From: Prauserella aidingensis
GTDB lineage: Bacteria > Actinomycetota > Actinomycetes > Mycobacteriales > Pseudonocardiaceae
Reading direction: 5' to 3'
Length of the DNA stretch: 64,000 bases
Assembly: GCF_024171865.1 (NCBI RefSeq)
Contig: NZ_JAMTCN010000005.1
Coordinates: forward strand, 225,297 to 289,296
A model generated the notes under the pieces. It had not been told where the DNA came from. It saw nothing but the letters and a program-made list of their open reading frames with translations, and did not search any database. Shown here piece after piece: positions 48,703-58,498 of the stretch; within the stretch, counting starts at the first letter, position 1, and every line of letters begins with the position of its first letter. A program made the translations under genes and the position numbers.

Positions 48703-49242
48703 ATGTCACGCATTGGAAAGCTGCCGATCACCGTCCCCTCCGGGGTCGAGGTGAACATCGACGGCCAGCACGTGTCGGTGAAGGGCCCGAAGGGCACCCT
48801 TGAGCACACGGTGCCGGAGCCGATCGTCGTCGAGCGCGACTCCGGCGGCGCGATCGTGGTGAAGCGCCCGGACGAGGAGCGTGAGAACCGGTCGCTGCAC
48901 GGCCTCACGCGGACGCTGGTGAACAACCTGGTCGTCGGCGTCAGCGAAGGCTACGAGAAGAAGATGGAGATCCACGGGGTCGGTTACCGCGTGCAGGCCA
49001 AGGGTTCGGACCTCGAGTTCGCCCTCGGCTACAGCCACCCGGTACTGATCAAGGCTCCGGAGGGCATCACGTTCAGCGTGGAGAGCCCGACGAAGTTCTC
49101 GGTAGCCGGCATCGACAAGCAGAAGGTCGGCCAGACCGCTGCGGTCATCCGCAAGCTGCGGCGCCCTGACCCGTACAAGGGCAAGGGCCTGCGCTACGAG
49201 GGTGAGCGCATCCGTCGCAAGGTCGGAAAGACGGGTAAGTGA
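48703..49242 (+). CDS. rplF: 50S ribosomal protein L6
   Basis: A 179-aa L6 with its two repeated alpha/beta domains: [25 protein letters not shown], the [22 protein letters not shown] helix, GVGYRVQ, and at the end [19 protein letters not shown] 48703 follows GGGAGGGGACAAGG. The stop overlaps the rplR GTG by four bases. Confidence 0.97.
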   Translation: MSRIGKLPITVPSGVEVNIDGQHVSVKGPKGTLEHTVPEPIVVERDSGGAIVVKRPDEERENRSLHGLTRTLVNNLVVGVSEGYEKKMEIHGVGYRVQAKGSDLEFALGYSHPVLIKAPEGITFSVESPTKFSVAGIDKQKVGQTAAVIRKLRRPDPYKGKGLRYEGERIRRKVGKTGK

Positions 49243-49643
49243 TCATGAGCGAAACGGTTACGAAGCGCAGGCCGATCGGCAAGGACGTCTCGACCCGTCG
49301 CCGCGTGAGCAAGGCTCGCCGGCACACCCGGCTGCGCAAGAAGATCTTCGGCACCGCGGAGCGTCCGCGGCTGTCGGTGAAGCGCTCCTCCCGGCACATC
49401 TACGTGCAGTTGATCGACGACGTGGCGGGCCACACCGTGGCCTCGGCGTCGACGCTCGAGGCCGACGTGGCCGCCGTCGAGGGCGACAAGAAGGCCAAGG
49501 CCGCCAAGGTCGGCGAGCTGGTTGCCTCCCGCGCCAAGAACGCGGGTGTCGAGTCCGCGGTGTTCGACCGCGGCGGCAACGCCTACCACGGCCGGATCGC
49601 GGCGCTGGCCGACGCCGCTCGCGAAGCGGGGTTGGAATTCTGA
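49239..49643 (+). CDS. rplR: 50S ribosomal protein L18
   Basis: A 134-aa L18 contacting 5S r[43 protein letters not shown], and [31 protein letters not shown] 49239 (GTGA overlap, GGAAAG eight bases upstream) is preferred; ATG 49245 is the alternative. Its stop forms TGATG with an 11-codon ORF. Confidence 0.95.
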   Translation: MIMSETVTKRRPIGKDVSTRRRVSKARRHTRLRKKIFGTAERPRLSVKRSSRHIYVQLIDDVAGHTVASASTLEADVAAVEGDKKAKAAKVGELVASRAKNAGVESAVFDRGGNAYHGRIAALADAAREAGLEF

Positions 49644-49678
49644 TGGTGAACAAGTTCGAGAACGGAAGGAACGCCTGA
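49643..49678 (+). CDS. 11-codon mini-ORF bridging rplR and rpsE
   Basis: ATG GTG AAC ... GCC TGA encodes [11 protein letters not shown]. The ATG overlaps the rplR stop (TGATG) and its TGA overlaps the rpsE ATG (TGATG), so a ribosome could pass from L18 to S5 without leaving the mRNA. The ribosome binding site for rpsE (GGAAGGA) lies inside it. It may be a coupling device rather than a functional peptide, or chance. Confidence 0.35.
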   Translation: MVNKFENGRNA

Positions 49679-50319
49679 TGCCGGGACGTACGCGGCAATC
49701 CGGCGGCCAGGGCGGGCCCGGCGAGCAGCAGAACCGCGAGCGCGGTGGCGGCCGGGACCGCAGGGACCGTCGTGACGGTGGCCGTGGCGGGGCGGCCCAG
49801 GACAAGAACCCGCACCTCGAGCGCGTTGTAGCGATCAACCGCGTGGCCAAGGTCGTCAAGGGCGGTCGTCGCTTCAGCTTCACCGCTCTGGTCGTGGTCG
49901 GCGACGGCGACGGTCAGGTCGGCGTCGGCTACGGCAAGGCCAAGGAGGTGCCCTCGGCGATCGCCAAGGGCGTCGAGGAGGCCAAGAAGAACTTCTTCCG
50001 CGTGCCCCGCATCGCCGGCACCATCCCGCACCCGGTTCAGGGTGAGGACGCCGCGGGTGTGGTGCTGCTCCGCCCGGCCTCCGCCGGTACCGGTGTCATC
50101 GCCGGTGGCCCGGTTCGTGCCGTGCTGGAGTGCGCGGGTGTGCACGACGTGCTGTCGAAGTCGCTGGGCTCCGACAACGCGATCAACATCGTGCACGCGA
50201 CCGTCGCCGCGCTGAAGGGGCTGTCCCGTCCGGAGGAGGTGGCGGCCCGTCGCGGTCTGCCGCTCGAGGACGTCGCGCCGGCGCGGATGCTGCGTCAGCG
50301 TGCGGGTCAGGAGGTCTGA
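49678..50319 (+). CDS. rpsE: 30S ribosomal protein S5
   Basis: A 213-aa S5: N-terminal Gly/Arg-rich extension of about 40 residues ([19 protein letters not shown]), then [51 protein letters not shown] and [23 protein letters not shown]. The spectinomycin loop around VVKGGRRF appears standard. ATG 49678 follows GGAAGGA. Confidence 0.97.
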   Translation: MPGRTRQSGGQGGPGEQQNRERGGGRDRRDRRDGGRGGAAQDKNPHLERVVAINRVAKVVKGGRRFSFTALVVVGDGDGQVGVGYGKAKEVPSAIAKGVEEAKKNFFRVPRIAGTIPHPVQGEDAAGVVLLRPASAGTGVIAGGPVRAVLECAGVHDVLSKSLGSDNAINIVHATVAALKGLSRPEEVAARRGLPLEDVAPARMLRQRAGQEV

Positions 50320-50320
50320 G

Positions 50321-50506
50321 ATGGCGCAGCTGAAGGTCACCCAGATCAAGAGCGTGATCGGCTCGCGGCAGAGTCATCGGGACACCCTGCGTACCCTGGG
50401 ACTGCGGAAGATCCGTCAGTCCGTGGTACGTGAGGACACTCCCGACGTTCGCGGCCTGGTTCGCACGGTGCGGCACCTGGTGAGCGTGGAGGAGGTCAAC
50501 TCATGA
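50321..50506 (+). CDS. rpmD: 50S ribosomal protein L30
   Basis: A 61-aa L30: [28 protein letters not shown] and [19 protein letters not shown] 50321 is one base after the rpsE stop; GTCAGGAGG lies upstream. The stop overlaps rplO (ATGA). Confidence 0.96.
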   Translation: MAQLKVTQIKSVIGSRQSHRDTLRTLGLRKIRQSVVREDTPDVRGLVRTVRHLVSVEEVNS

Positions 50507-50946
50507 CCATCAAGATCCATGACCTGAAGCCCGCACCCGGCGCCAAGCGCGAGAAGATGCGCGTCGGCCGTGGTGAGGGTTCGAAGGGCAAGACCGCCGG
50601 TCGCGGTACGAAGGGCACCAAGGCCCGGAAGAACGTGCCCGCCGGCTTCGAGGGTGGGCAGATGCCCATCCAGATGCGGCTCCCGAAGCTGCGTGGCTTC
50701 AAGAACCGCTTCCGTACCGAGTACCAGCCGGTGAACGTGGGCGACATCGCCCGCGTGTTCGCCGACGGCGGCAAGGTGGGCAAGGACGAACTCGTCGAGA
50801 ACGGTCTCGTCCGTAAGGGCCACCTCGTCAAGGTTCTCGGCAACGGCGACGTCGACGGCGTCAAGCTCGAGGTTTCGGCCGACGCGTTCTCCAAGAGCGC
50901 GAAGGAGAAGCTCGAGGCGGCGGGTGGCTCGGCCACCTCGCTCTGA
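50503..50946 (+). CDS. rplO: 50S ribosomal protein L15
   Basis: A 147-aa L15: [51 protein letters not shown], and the C-terminal [19 protein letters not shown]. Last gene of the spc group before a strong hairpin; unlike in many bacteria, secY is not directly coupled but follows after a 391-base gap. Confidence 0.97.
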   Translation: MTIKIHDLKPAPGAKREKMRVGRGEGSKGKTAGRGTKGTKARKNVPAGFEGGQMPIQMRLPKLRGFKNRFRTEYQPVNVGDIARVFADGGKVGKDELVENGLVRKGHLVKVLGNGDVDGVKLEVSADAFSKSAKEKLEAAGGSATSL

Positions 50947-51337
50947 CGTTCGAGGATTCGCGGCAGCGGCCCGTCCGGCGACACCCGGGCGGGCCGCTGC
51001 GTGTGTGCGGTCGTGTGTGCCGGAGGGGCTCGCCTCGTCGGTCGGCGGGTGTGGTGCGTGCTACAGCCGGGCCTCAGGGGAGTGGCGTTCGTCGCGTCGC
51101 GGAGGGTGCGGCCGAGGGCTGCGCGACTTCCGTCGGTACCCTGCGGTCAGTTCGGCAACTCGGTGAATCGCCACCCTGAGCGGCTGTTAGAGTCGTCGAG
51201 GCGCCTGGGGACGTCCCCTGTCTTCAAGCGTCCGTCTGGCCAGCTCGCCAGCGAAGTGAGTCGTCCCGCCGGCGTCCGAGACCGCCGGCCAAGCCGCTCG
51301 CCGGAACCCGCCGGCGACGCCTGAGGAGGTCCCCCGC
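50947..51337. other. rplO-secY intergenic region
   Basis: 391 bases without a gene: the rplO terminator at 50963-51000, then a stretch likely to carry the secY promoter. TAGAGT at 51188-51193 is a plausible -10 about 145 bases before secY, without a clear -35. Confidence 0.5.
50963..51000 (+). terminator. Terminator after rplO
   Basis: A 16-bp stem with one G-U pair: GCAGCGGCCCGTCCGG (50963-50978) with CCGGGCGGGCCGCTGC (50985-51000), loop CGACAC. Weak U-tract (GTGTGTG). Confidence 0.75.
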
Positions 51338-52645
51338 GTGCTCAGCGCCTTCCGCTCGGCTCTCGCCACGCCGGACCTGCGCAAGAAGATCCTGTTCACG
51401 TTGATGATCGTGGCCGTGTACCGGCTCGGCGCGGTCATTCCAGCGCCTGGCGTGTCGTACAACAGCGTTCAGGCTTGTCAGGCGCAGGTCGAGGGTCAGA
51501 GTTTCTTCACGCTGCTGAACCTGTTCAGCGGTGGAGCGCTCCTTCAGCTCTCCGTCTTCGCGACGGGCATCATGCCGTACATCACGGCGAGCATCATCGT
51601 GCAGCTGCTCACGGTGGTCATTCCGCACTTCGAAGAGCTGAAGAAGGAGGGCCAGTCCGGGCAGGGCAAGCTGACGCAGTACACGCGCTACCTGACGATC
51701 GCGCTGGCCATTCTGCAGGCCACCGGTGTCATCGCGCTGGCAGAGCGCGGCGGGATGTTCCCGAACTGCACCGAGTCGATCTTCCCGGACAACAGCGTCG
51801 TCACCATGGCGATCACGGTCCTCACGATGACCGCCGGTACCGCCGTGATGATGTGGATGGGTGAGCTGATCACCGAGCGCGGTGTCGGGAACGGCATGTC
51901 GCTGCTGATCTTCCTCAACATCGCGGCGCAGATCCCGGCCGAGGGCGCCAACATCCTGAACCAGAACACGCCGCTCGTGTTCGCGTTCGTCTGCCTGCTG
52001 GCACTGGTGATCATCGCGAGCGTCGTCTTCGTCGAGCAGGGGCAGCGCCGGATCCCGGTGCAGTACGCCAAGCGCATGGTCGGCAGGCGCATGTACGGGG
52101 GCACGTCGACGTACCTGCCGATCAAGGTCAACCAGGCCGGTGTCATTCCGGTGATCTTCGGCTCGTCGCTGCTGTACCTGCCGGACCTGCTGGTGAACCT
52201 GACCGGCGACCCGCAGAACCCGGGTGGCTTCACGCAGTTCATCCAGACGTACCTGAGTGATCAGAGCAGCTGGCTGCACATGCTGCTGTACTTCGCTCTG
52301 ATCATCTTCTTCACGTACTTCTACATCACGATCACCTTCAACGTTGACGATCGCGCCGAGGAGATGAAGAAGTTCGGCGGTTTCATCCCGGGTATCCGTC
52401 CGGGTAGGCCGACCGCCGAGTACTTGCGCTTCGTGCTGAGCAGGATCACGTTGCCCGGATCGATCTACCTTGGCATCGTGGCAATCCTGCCGAACTTCTT
52501 CCTGTCCCTCACCGGCGAAGGCCAGAACCAGAACTTCCCGCTCGGCGGCACGGCGGTTCTGATCATGGTCGGTGTCGGACTGGACACGGTGAAGCAGATC
52601 GAAAGCCAGCTCATGCAGCGCAACTACGAAGGGTTCCTCCGATGA
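51338..52645 (+). CDS. secY: Preprotein translocase subunit SecY
   Basis: A 435-aa SecY with ten hydrophobic segments. Family landmarks: [73 protein letters not shown] and the late cytoplasmic loop [17 protein letters not shown]. It forms the Sec channel with SecE encoded at 3827. GTG 51338 follows TGAGGAGGT. It overlaps adk by four bases. Confidence 0.97.
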   Translation: MLSAFRSALATPDLRKKILFTLMIVAVYRLGAVIPAPGVSYNSVQACQAQVEGQSFFTLLNLFSGGALLQLSVFATGIMPYITASIIVQLLTVVIPHFEELKKEGQSGQGKLTQYTRYLTIALAILQATGVIALAERGGMFPNCTESIFPDNSVVTMAITVLTMTAGTAVMMWMGELITERGVGNGMSLLIFLNIAAQIPAEGANILNQNTPLVFAFVCLLALVIIASVVFVEQGQRRIPVQYAKRMVGRRMYGGTSTYLPIKVNQAGVIPVIFGSSLLYLPDLLVNLTGDPQNPGGFTQFIQTYLSDQSSWLHMLLYFALIIFFTYFYITITFNVDDRAEEMKKFGGFIPGIRPGRPTAEYLRFVLSRITLPGSIYLGIVAILPNFFLSLTGEGQNQNFPLGGTAVLIMVGVGLDTVKQIESQLMQRNYEGFLR

Positions 52646-53196
52646 CGCGTGTGCTCCTTGTGGGTCCTCCCGGAGCGGGCAAGGGGACGCAGGCGGTCTC
52701 TCTCTCCGAGCGACTGGGCGTTCCGCACATCTCGACAGGTGATCTGTTTCGTGCCAACGTCGGCAACGAAACGCCGCTGGGCCTCGAAGCCAAGCGGTAC
52801 ATGGATGCCGGCGAGCTCGTACCCGACTCGGTGACCAACGAGATGGTGCGCGAACGTCTGGAGGAGCCGGACGCGAAGGCCGGTTTCCTGCTGGACGGGT
52901 TCCCGCGCAACACGAAGCAGGCCGACGTGCTGGGCGAGATGCTCGCCGCGCAGAACACGGCGCTCGACGGTGTGATCGAGCTGAAGGTGAGCGAGGACGA
53001 GCTGGTCGAGCGCCTGCTGGCCCGCGGCCGCAGCGACGACACCGAGGAGATCATCCGCCGTCGGCAGGAGGTCTACCGGCAGGAGACGGCGCCGTTGCTC
53101 GAGTACTACGCCGACATCGTGGTGACCGTGAACGGCATCGGCGAGGTCGACGAGGTTTCGCAGCGCGTGTTGGACGCGCTCGGCAAGAGCTCGTGA
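52642..53196 (+). CDS. adk: Adenylate kinase
   Basis: A 184-aa adenylate kinase (ATP + AMP to 2 ADP). P-loop GPPGAGKGT at residues 8-16, AMP-binding [22 protein letters not shown], and a short LID ([19 protein letters not shown]) without zinc cysteines, as usual in actinobacteria. ATGA overlap with secY and GTGA overlap with map. Confidence 0.96.
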   Translation: MTRVLLVGPPGAGKGTQAVSLSERLGVPHISTGDLFRANVGNETPLGLEAKRYMDAGELVPDSVTNEMVRERLEEPDAKAGFLLDGFPRNTKQADVLGEMLAAQNTALDGVIELKVSEDELVERLLARGRSDDTEEIIRRRQEVYRQETAPLLEYYADIVVTVNGIGEVDEVSQRVLDALGKSS

Positions 53197-54026
53197 ACCT
53201 GCTCGGCCTGAGGATGCCGCGGTGGATGCGCCGCGGCGGTTCGATCGAGGCGAAGTCGCACGGTGAGCTGGAGGCCATGCGTGCGGCGGGCCTCGTCGTG
53301 TCGCGCACCCTGGCCGCCGTGACGACCGCGGCCAGGCCGGGCGTGAGCACGCTCGAACTCGACGCTCTGGCCGAGCAGCTGATCCGGGACGCCGACGCGG
53401 TGCCCTCGTTCAAGGGCTACCACGGTTTCCCGGGGTCGATCTGCGCGTCGGTGAACGACCAGATCGTGCACGGCATCCCGTCGTCGGAGCTGGTCCTCGC
53501 GGAGGGCGACCTGCTGTCGGTGGACTGCGGCGCCATCCTCGAGGGCTGGCACGGCGACTCGGCCGTGACCATCTCGGTCGGCGAGGTGAGCGAGCCCGAC
53601 CGGAAGTTGTCGGCGGCGACGAAGTCGGCGATGCAGGCCGGGATCGACGCGGCCCGCCCCGGCGGCCGGCTCACCGACATCTCCCACGCCGTCGAGATGG
53701 AAGCCCTGAGCAAGATCCTCGAGGACGGCATCGAGTACGGGATGATCGAGGAGTACGGCGGGCACGGCATCGGGCGCGAGATGCACATGGAGCCGTTCCT
53801 GCCGAACGTCGGCAAACCGGGTCGCGGTCCCGAGCTGCGGCCGGGGGTGACCCTGGCGATCGAGCCGATGCTGACCGGCGGGTCCGGCGGGACGGTGGAG
53901 CTCGACGACGGGTGGACCGTCATCACCGACGACGGCTCCCGCGCGGCCCACTGGGAACACACCGTGGCGGTCACCGAGGACGGACCGTGGGTGCTCACCG
54001 CGCCGGAGGCGGCGTCGGCGGGGTAA
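53193..54026 (+). CDS. map: Methionine aminopeptidase, type I
   Basis: A 277-aa metalloprotease that removes N-terminal Met from nascent proteins. Metal ligands: Asp111 (SVDCGA), Asp122 (WHGDSA), His191 ([10 protein letters not shown]), Glu224 (AIEPML) and Glu255 (WEHTVAVTE); His93 in QIVHGIP contacts substrate. The N-terminus is short, without an SH3-binding extension. It is last in secY-adk-map. Confidence 0.95.
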   Translation: MNLLGLRMPRWMRRGGSIEAKSHGELEAMRAAGLVVSRTLAAVTTAARPGVSTLELDALAEQLIRDADAVPSFKGYHGFPGSICASVNDQIVHGIPSSELVLAEGDLLSVDCGAILEGWHGDSAVTISVGEVSEPDRKLSAATKSAMQAGIDAARPGGRLTDISHAVEMEALSKILEDGIEYGMIEEYGGHGIGREMHMEPFLPNVGKPGRGPELRPGVTLAIEPMLTGGSGGTVELDDGWTVITDDGSRAAHWEHTVAVTEDGPWVLTAPEAASAG

Positions 54027-54338
54027 CCTGGACCGGCAGGCGACGTTGCTGCGAACCGTCACTCGGACGGTGTAGAGTCGCTCACTCTCCGCGTCCGCGG
54101 AGCGCACGGATGCTACCCGCACCTATCACAACCGGCCCCGGTTTGGGAGTCGTGACACGAGGTGCGTAGACTGTACAGCTGGCGTGCCTTCCATGCTGTT
54201 CTCCGACGCCCGTTCGGGGCAGGTGCGGATTTCCGGTTCCGGAATCCTCCCGGCCACTCGACGTGTTCGGACGCAGGATGGGGCGCTCGTCAGTCCAGGT
54301 AAGCACCATCGCTCAACCAATCACGAATTGCGGAGTAC
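54027..54338. other. map-infA intergenic region
   Basis: 312 bases without a gene. It contains the infA promoter at 54143-54172 and a second TAGAGT at 54073-54078 that may be another -10. No strong terminator for map is seen, so some readthrough is likely. Confidence 0.5.
54143..54172 (+). promoter_or_regulatory. Candidate infA operon promoter
   Basis: TTGGGA (54143-54148), 18-base spacer, TAGACT (54167-54172). A good actinobacterial housekeeping match, giving a leader of about 160 bases. Confidence 0.55.
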
Positions 54339-54560
54339 ATGGCGAAGAAAGACGGGGCCATTGAGGTAGAAGGCCGCGTGATCGAGCCGCTCCCCAACGC
54401 GATGTTCCGTGTCGAGTTGGAGAACGGCCACAAGGTCCTGGCCCACATCAGCGGCAAGATGCGGCAGCACTACATCCGCATCCTGCCTGAGGACAAGGTG
54501 GTTGTGGAGCTGTCGCCCTACGACCTGTCTCGTGGTCGCATCGTCTACCGCTACAAGTGA
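54339..54560 (+). CDS. infA: Translation initiation factor IF-1
   Basis: A 73-aa IF-1 (S1/OB fold): [30 protein letters not shown] and [19 protein letters not shown], ending GRIVYRYK. Standard length. It blocks the A site during initiation. It starts the alpha-type operon; rpmJ follows after 79 bases. Confidence 0.97.
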   Translation: MAKKDGAIEVEGRVIEPLPNAMFRVELENGHKVLAHISGKMRQHYIRILPEDKVVVELSPYDLSRGRIVYRYK

Positions 54561-54639
54561 TCACGGAGGGCGTGGCGGATGCCTGAGGTGCCCTCCCCGG
54601 TAGGGCACGCGGTTATTCGACACGACGAAAGCAGGAGAC

Positions 54640-54753
54640 GTGAAGGTCAAGCCGAGCGTCAAGCGAATCTGCGACAAGTGCCAGGTGGTCCGGCGGCACG
54701 GCCGGATCATGGTGATCTGCGACAACCTGCGGCACAAGCAGCGGCAGGGCTGA
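54640..54753 (+). CDS. rpmJ: 50S ribosomal protein L36
   Basis: A 37-aa L36, starting at GTG 54640 after GCAGGAGAC. It is the zinc form: Cys11, Cys14, Cys27 and His32 ([16 protein letters not shown]). Small size is normal for the family. Confidence 0.95.
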   Translation: MKVKPSVKRICDKCQVVRRHGRIMVICDNLRHKQRQG

Positions 54754-54988
54754 GCAGCTCGTCCACTTGTCGACAGTGACGTGACACCAGAGCACTGGCA
54801 CATCACAAGAGCACTGTGACAACTACAGCCTCCCCGAACCTGCGCTGACCGGTGAGCCGGACAGCGCCGACCCCCGGACTTCAGGCCGGGGCCGGGACAC
54901 CGCCCGCGCGAGCGGGTGGAGACGCGAGTCGTCCCGGAAGTGGTCGGGGAGCAGACCTGAAGAGAAACTACGAGGAGCACAAGCGCCA

Positions 54989-55366
54989 ATGGCACGACTC
55001 GCTGGCGTCGATCTCCCCCGCGAGAAGCGGCTGGAGATCGCGCTGACATACATCTACGGCATCGGCCGTACCAGCGCCAAGCAGATCGCCGTCGCGACGG
55101 AGCTGAACCCGGACACGCGGGTCAAGGACCTCGGCGACGACGACCTGGTGAAGCTGCGTGACCACATCGAAGAGAACTTCAGGGTCGAGGGTGACCTCCG
55201 CCGCGAGGTGAACGCCGACATCCGTCGGAAGATCGAGATCGGGTGCTACGAGGGTCTCCGCTGGCGCCGTGGCCTGCCTGTCCGCGGTCAGCGCACCAAG
55301 ACCAACGCGCGCACGCGCAAGGGCCCGAAGAAGACGGTCGCCGGCAAGAAGAAGGCGGGCCGCTGA
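54989..55366 (+). CDS. rpsM: 30S ribosomal protein S13
   Basis: A 125-aa S13 of the 30S head: [25 protein letters not shown], and the C-terminal [19 protein letters not shown] tail that touches P-site tRNA. A 235-base gap without gene or clear promoter precedes it. Its stop overlaps the ATG of a 63-aa ORF (TGATG), where rpsK would normally follow. Confidence 0.97.
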   Translation: MARLAGVDLPREKRLEIALTYIYGIGRTSAKQIAVATELNPDTRVKDLGDDDLVKLRDHIEENFRVEGDLRREVNADIRRKIEIGCYEGLRWRRGLPVRGQRTKTNARTRKGPKKTVAGKKKAGR

Positions 55367-55557
55367 TGACCGTCGTACGGACCAAGCGGCGTGCGATGCG
55401 CGCGGGCGTCGGCTCGCGTCGCAACCACGCGACGTCGCCGAAGTCGCTGTACGCCCGTCCGATGGCGCTGCGCGAGCTGTACTCCGACGCCGGAACGATC
55501 ATCCGGCGCGGGCAGCAGGAAGCCGCCGCGGCCGCCGACGAGAAGCACTCGCGCTAA
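55366..55557 (+). CDS. 63-aa basic protein of unknown function inside the alpha operon
   Basis: I do not recognise this protein. It starts in a TGATG overlap with rpsM and stops 15 bases before the rpsK ATG, so it is co-translated with ribosomal proteins. About 90% of its codons end in G or C, as in its neighbours, which supports real coding. The first 30 residues are strongly basic (RTKRRAMRAGVGSRRNH), then a likely helix (ARPMALRELYSDAGTIIRRG) and an Ala-rich end. Length, charge and context suggest a small ribosome-associated or RNA-binding protein (inference). It is not S14, L36 or another canonical ribosomal protein. Confidence 0.65.
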   Translation: MTVVRTKRRAMRAGVGSRRNHATSPKSLYARPMALRELYSDAGTIIRRGQQEAAAAADEKHSR

Positions 55558-55572
55558 CGAGGAGATCACCCA

Positions 55573-55971
55573 ATGCCACCCCGCAGTGGCGGCGCCAAGA
55601 AGGTGCGCCGCAAAGAGAAGAAAAATGTTGCCCACGGGCATGCTCACATCAAGAGCACGTTCAACAACACGATCATTTCGATCACCGACCCGAACGGTGC
55701 TGTGATCTCGTGGGCTTCCTCCGGGCACGTCGGCTTCAAGGGCTCGCGTAAGTCCACGCCGTTCGCCGCCCAGATGGCCGCGGAGAACGCCGCCCGCAAG
55801 GCCGCCGAGCACGGCATGAAGAAGGTCGACGTGTTCGTGAAGGGCCCGGGTTCGGGTCGCGAGACCGCGATCCGCTCGCTGCAGGCCGCCGGCCTCGAGG
55901 TCGGCACCATCCAGGACGTGACCCCGCAGCCGCACAACGGTTGCCGCCCGCCGAAGCGTCGTCGGGTCTGA
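55573..55971 (+). CDS. rpsK: 30S ribosomal protein S11
   Basis: A 132-aa S11: [43 protein letters not shown] and the end [18 protein letters not shown]. It forms part of the 30S platform. ATG 55573 follows ACGAGGAGATC. Confidence 0.97.
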   Translation: MPPRSGGAKKVRRKEKKNVAHGHAHIKSTFNNTIISITDPNGAVISWASSGHVGFKGSRKSTPFAAQMAAENAARKAAEHGMKKVDVFVKGPGSGRETAIRSLQAAGLEVGTIQDVTPQPHNGCRPPKRRRV

Positions 55972-55994
55972 GGAACGGGGAGGAGTAGACAGAA

Positions 55995-56600
55995 ATGGCT
56001 CGTTACACCGGCCCCGCGACGCGTCTGTCGCGTCGCCTCAAGACCGACCTCATCGGCGGCGACCAGGCCTTCGAGCGTCGTCCCTACCCGCCGGGCCAGC
56101 ACGGCCGCGGCCGGGTCAAGGAGAGCGAGTACCTGCTTCAGCTGCAGGAGAAGCAGAAGGCCCGCCACACCTACGGCGTGCTCGAGCGCCAGTTCCGCCG
56201 TTACTACGAGGAGGCCGCACGGCGTCCCGGTAAGACCGGCGAGAACCTGCTGCAGATCTGCGAGTCGCGGCTGGACAACGTCGTGTACCGCGCGGGTATC
56301 GCCCGTACGCGCCGCCAGGCCCGTCAGCTCGTGGGCCACGGCCACTTCACGGTCAACGGCAAGAACGTGAACGTGCCCAGCTACCGGGTGTCCAAGTTCG
56401 ACATCATCGACGTGCGGCCGAGGTCCGCGAAGATGCTGCCGTTCGTGGCCGCCAAGGAGGCCCTGGGCGAGCGTCCGATCCCGGCCTGGCTGCAGGTCGT
56501 GCCGTCGACGCTGCGGATCCTCGTGCACCAGCTCCCCGAGCGGGCGCAGATCGAGATCCCCGTGCAGGAACAGCTGATCGTCGAGTACTACTCGAAGTGA
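55995..56600 (+). CDS. rpsD: 30S ribosomal protein S4
   Basis: A 201-aa S4 that nucleates 30S assembly: [41 protein letters not shown], the S4 domain [26 protein letters not shown], ending [10 protein letters not shown]. It lacks the N-terminal zinc cysteines. Preceded by GGGGAGGAG. Confidence 0.97.
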   Translation: MARYTGPATRLSRRLKTDLIGGDQAFERRPYPPGQHGRGRVKESEYLLQLQEKQKARHTYGVLERQFRRYYEEAARRPGKTGENLLQICESRLDNVVYRAGIARTRRQARQLVGHGHFTVNGKNVNVPSYRVSKFDIIDVRPRSAKMLPFVAAKEALGERPIPAWLQVVPSTLRILVHQLPERAQIEIPVQEQLIVEYYSK

Positions 56601-56691
56601 TCGCCGGCGGCGGCGCGGCCGATCCGCGCCGCCGCTCCGCCATCCCTTTCGGCGTCATATGGCGGGCGCCGGCAGGAAAGGACAAGGAACA

Positions 56692-57771
56692 GTGCTGATT
56701 TCCCAGCGGCCGACTCTCGGAGAAGAGACGGTCAACGAGACCCGGTCCCGGTTCACCATCGAGCCGCTCGAGCCGGGCTTCGGCTACACGCTCGGCAACT
56801 CGCTCCGGCGCACGTTGCTGTCGTCGATCCCGGGTGCTGCGATCACGAGCATCCGCATCGACGGCGTCCTGCACGAGTTCACCACCGTCCCCGGGGTGAA
56901 GGAAGATGTCACCGAGATCATCCTGAACCTCAAGGAGCTCGTGGTGTCCTCCGAGGAGGACGAGCCCGTCACCATGTACCTGCGCAAGCAGGGCCCGGGT
57001 GAGGTCACCGCGGCGGACATCGTGCCGCCGGCAGGCGTGACGGTCCACAACCCGGATCTGCACATCGGCTGGCTCAACGACAAGGGCAAGCTCGAGGTCG
57101 AACTCGTCGTCGAGCGTGGCCGTGGCTACGTGCCCGCCCTGCAGAACAAGCAGGCGGGTGCCGAGATCGGCCGTATCCCGGTCGACTCGATCTACTCGCC
57201 GGTGCTGAAGGTGACGTACAAGGTCGAGGCCACGCGTGTCGAGCAGCGGACCGACTTCGACAAGCTGATCCTGGACGTGGAGACGAAGCCGTCGATCACG
57301 CCGCGGGACGCCGTCGCCTCGGCGGGCAAGACGCTCGTCGAGCTGTTCGGCCTCGCACGGGAGCTGAACGTCGACGCGGAGGGCATCGAGATCGGCCCGT
57401 CGCCGCAGGAGGCGGACACCATCGCCGCCTACGCGATGCCGATCGAGGACCTGGACCTGACGGTGCGGTCCTACAACTGCCTCAAGCGCGAGGGAATTCA
57501 CACGGTCGGCGAGCTGGTCTCGCGCAGCGAGGCCGACCTGCTCGACATCCGCAACTTCGGTGCGAAGTCGATCGACGAGGTGAAGATGAAGCTCGTCGGC
57601 CTCGGCCTCGCGCTCAAGGACAGCCCGCCCGGGTTCGACCCGACGACCGCGGCCGCCAACTACGACGACGGCGAGGGCTGGGGCGACGACATGTCCGTCG
57701 GCGTCCCCGGTGGTCTGTCCGACGATGGCCACAACGATGGCCTGGACTACGCAGAGACGGAACAGTTGTAG
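56692..57771 (+). CDS. rpoA: DNA-directed RNA polymerase subunit alpha
   Basis: A 359-aa alpha subunit. [18 protein letters not shown] leads into the N-terminal domain with [20 protein letters not shown]; the C-terminal domain ([27 protein letters not shown], then [14 protein letters not shown]) binds UP elements and activators. About 40 acidic Gly/Asp residues follow as a lineage-specific tail. GTG 56692 follows AAAGGACAAGG; the in-frame ATG at 56659 is rejected. Confidence 0.96.
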   Translation: MLISQRPTLGEETVNETRSRFTIEPLEPGFGYTLGNSLRRTLLSSIPGAAITSIRIDGVLHEFTTVPGVKEDVTEIILNLKELVVSSEEDEPVTMYLRKQGPGEVTAADIVPPAGVTVHNPDLHIGWLNDKGKLEVELVVERGRGYVPALQNKQAGAEIGRIPVDSIYSPVLKVTYKVEATRVEQRTDFDKLILDVETKPSITPRDAVASAGKTLVELFGLARELNVDAEGIEIGPSPQEADTIAAYAMPIEDLDLTVRSYNCLKREGIHTVGELVSRSEADLLDIRNFGAKSIDEVKMKLVGLGLALKDSPPGFDPTTAAANYDDGEGWGDDMSVGVPGGLSDDGHNDGLDYAETEQL

Positions 57772-57842
57772 GACCCGACGACGGTGGCCGGTTCGCGGCC
57801 GGCCACCGGGTCCCGCGGCTGAGAAGCTAACGAGGAGAACCG

Positions 57843-58427
57843 ATGCCCACCCCCACCAAGGGACGCCGTCTCGGTGGATCGCCGTCGCATGAGCGGCTGA
57901 TGCTGGCGAACCTGGCCACGTCGCTGTTCGAGCACGGCAAGATCACCACCACCGAGGCCAAGGCCAGGCGTGTCCGGCCGCTCGCGGAGAAGCTGATCAC
58001 GAAGGCCAAGCGCGGCGACCTGCACAACCGGCGTCAGATCATGCGGACCATCCGCAACAAGGACGTCGTGCACAAGCTGGTCGAGGAGATCGGCCCGCAC
58101 TTCTCCGACCGCAACGGTGGTTACGTCCGCATCACCAAGACGCTGCCGCGCAAGGGCGACAACGCCCCGATGGCGGTCATCGAACTGGTGGCGGAGAAGA
58201 CGGTGACGTCCGAGGCCGAGAAGGCTCGCGGCACGAAGTTCGCGGCCGACGAGAAGCCGGCCGAGGCCGAAGCCGAGTCCGCTGAGAGCGCCGAGTCCGC
58301 GGACTCCGCCGACAGCGCCGACTCGGGTGACTCGGCGGACTCCGCCGACTCGGCCGACAGCCCGGCCGCCGAGGCGGGCGAGCAGGCCGACGAGCAGGCC
58401 GAGTCCGAGAAGAAGGACGAAGCCTGA
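57843..58427 (+). CDS. rplQ: 50S ribosomal protein L17 with acidic tail
   Basis: A 194-aa L17. The first 120 residues are canonical ([35 protein letters not shown]). The last 65 or so residues are a very acidic Ala/Glu/Ser/Asp tail made of AES and ADS tripeptide repeats, absent from short L17 proteins. Preceded by ACGAGGAGAA. Its stop is followed directly by the region that should encode the truA N-terminus. Confidence 0.95.
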   Translation: MPTPTKGRRLGGSPSHERLMLANLATSLFEHGKITTTEAKARRVRPLAEKLITKAKRGDLHNRRQIMRTIRNKDVVHKLVEEIGPHFSDRNGGYVRITKTLPRKGDNAPMAVIELVAEKTVTSEAEKARGTKFAADEKPAEAEAESAESAESADSADSADSGDSADSADSADSPAAEAGEQADEQAESEKKDEA

Positions 58428-58447
58428 CAGGCAGTCACGCATCGAAC

Positions 58448-58480
58448 GAGCCCGCCGCTCCCCTCGGGGAGGGCGGGCTC
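58448..58480 (+). terminator. Hairpin between rplQ and truA
   Basis: GAGCCCGCC pairs with GGCGGGCTC (extended by AAC/GTT on the outside), with an inner CTCCCC/GGGGAG after a single bulged G. It has the shape of the terminators elsewhere in the window, followed by GTTCG. It may end rplQ transcription, or lie within the truA coding region if the CTG start is used. Confidence 0.55.
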
Positions 58481-58498
58481 GTTCGTCTGCGCCTCGAA

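Noticed and set aside
56659..56691. ATG 56659 as the rpoA start
   Set aside because: The family starts at the LISQRPTL block; GTG 56692 has AAAGGACAAGG in front, while ATG 56659 does not.
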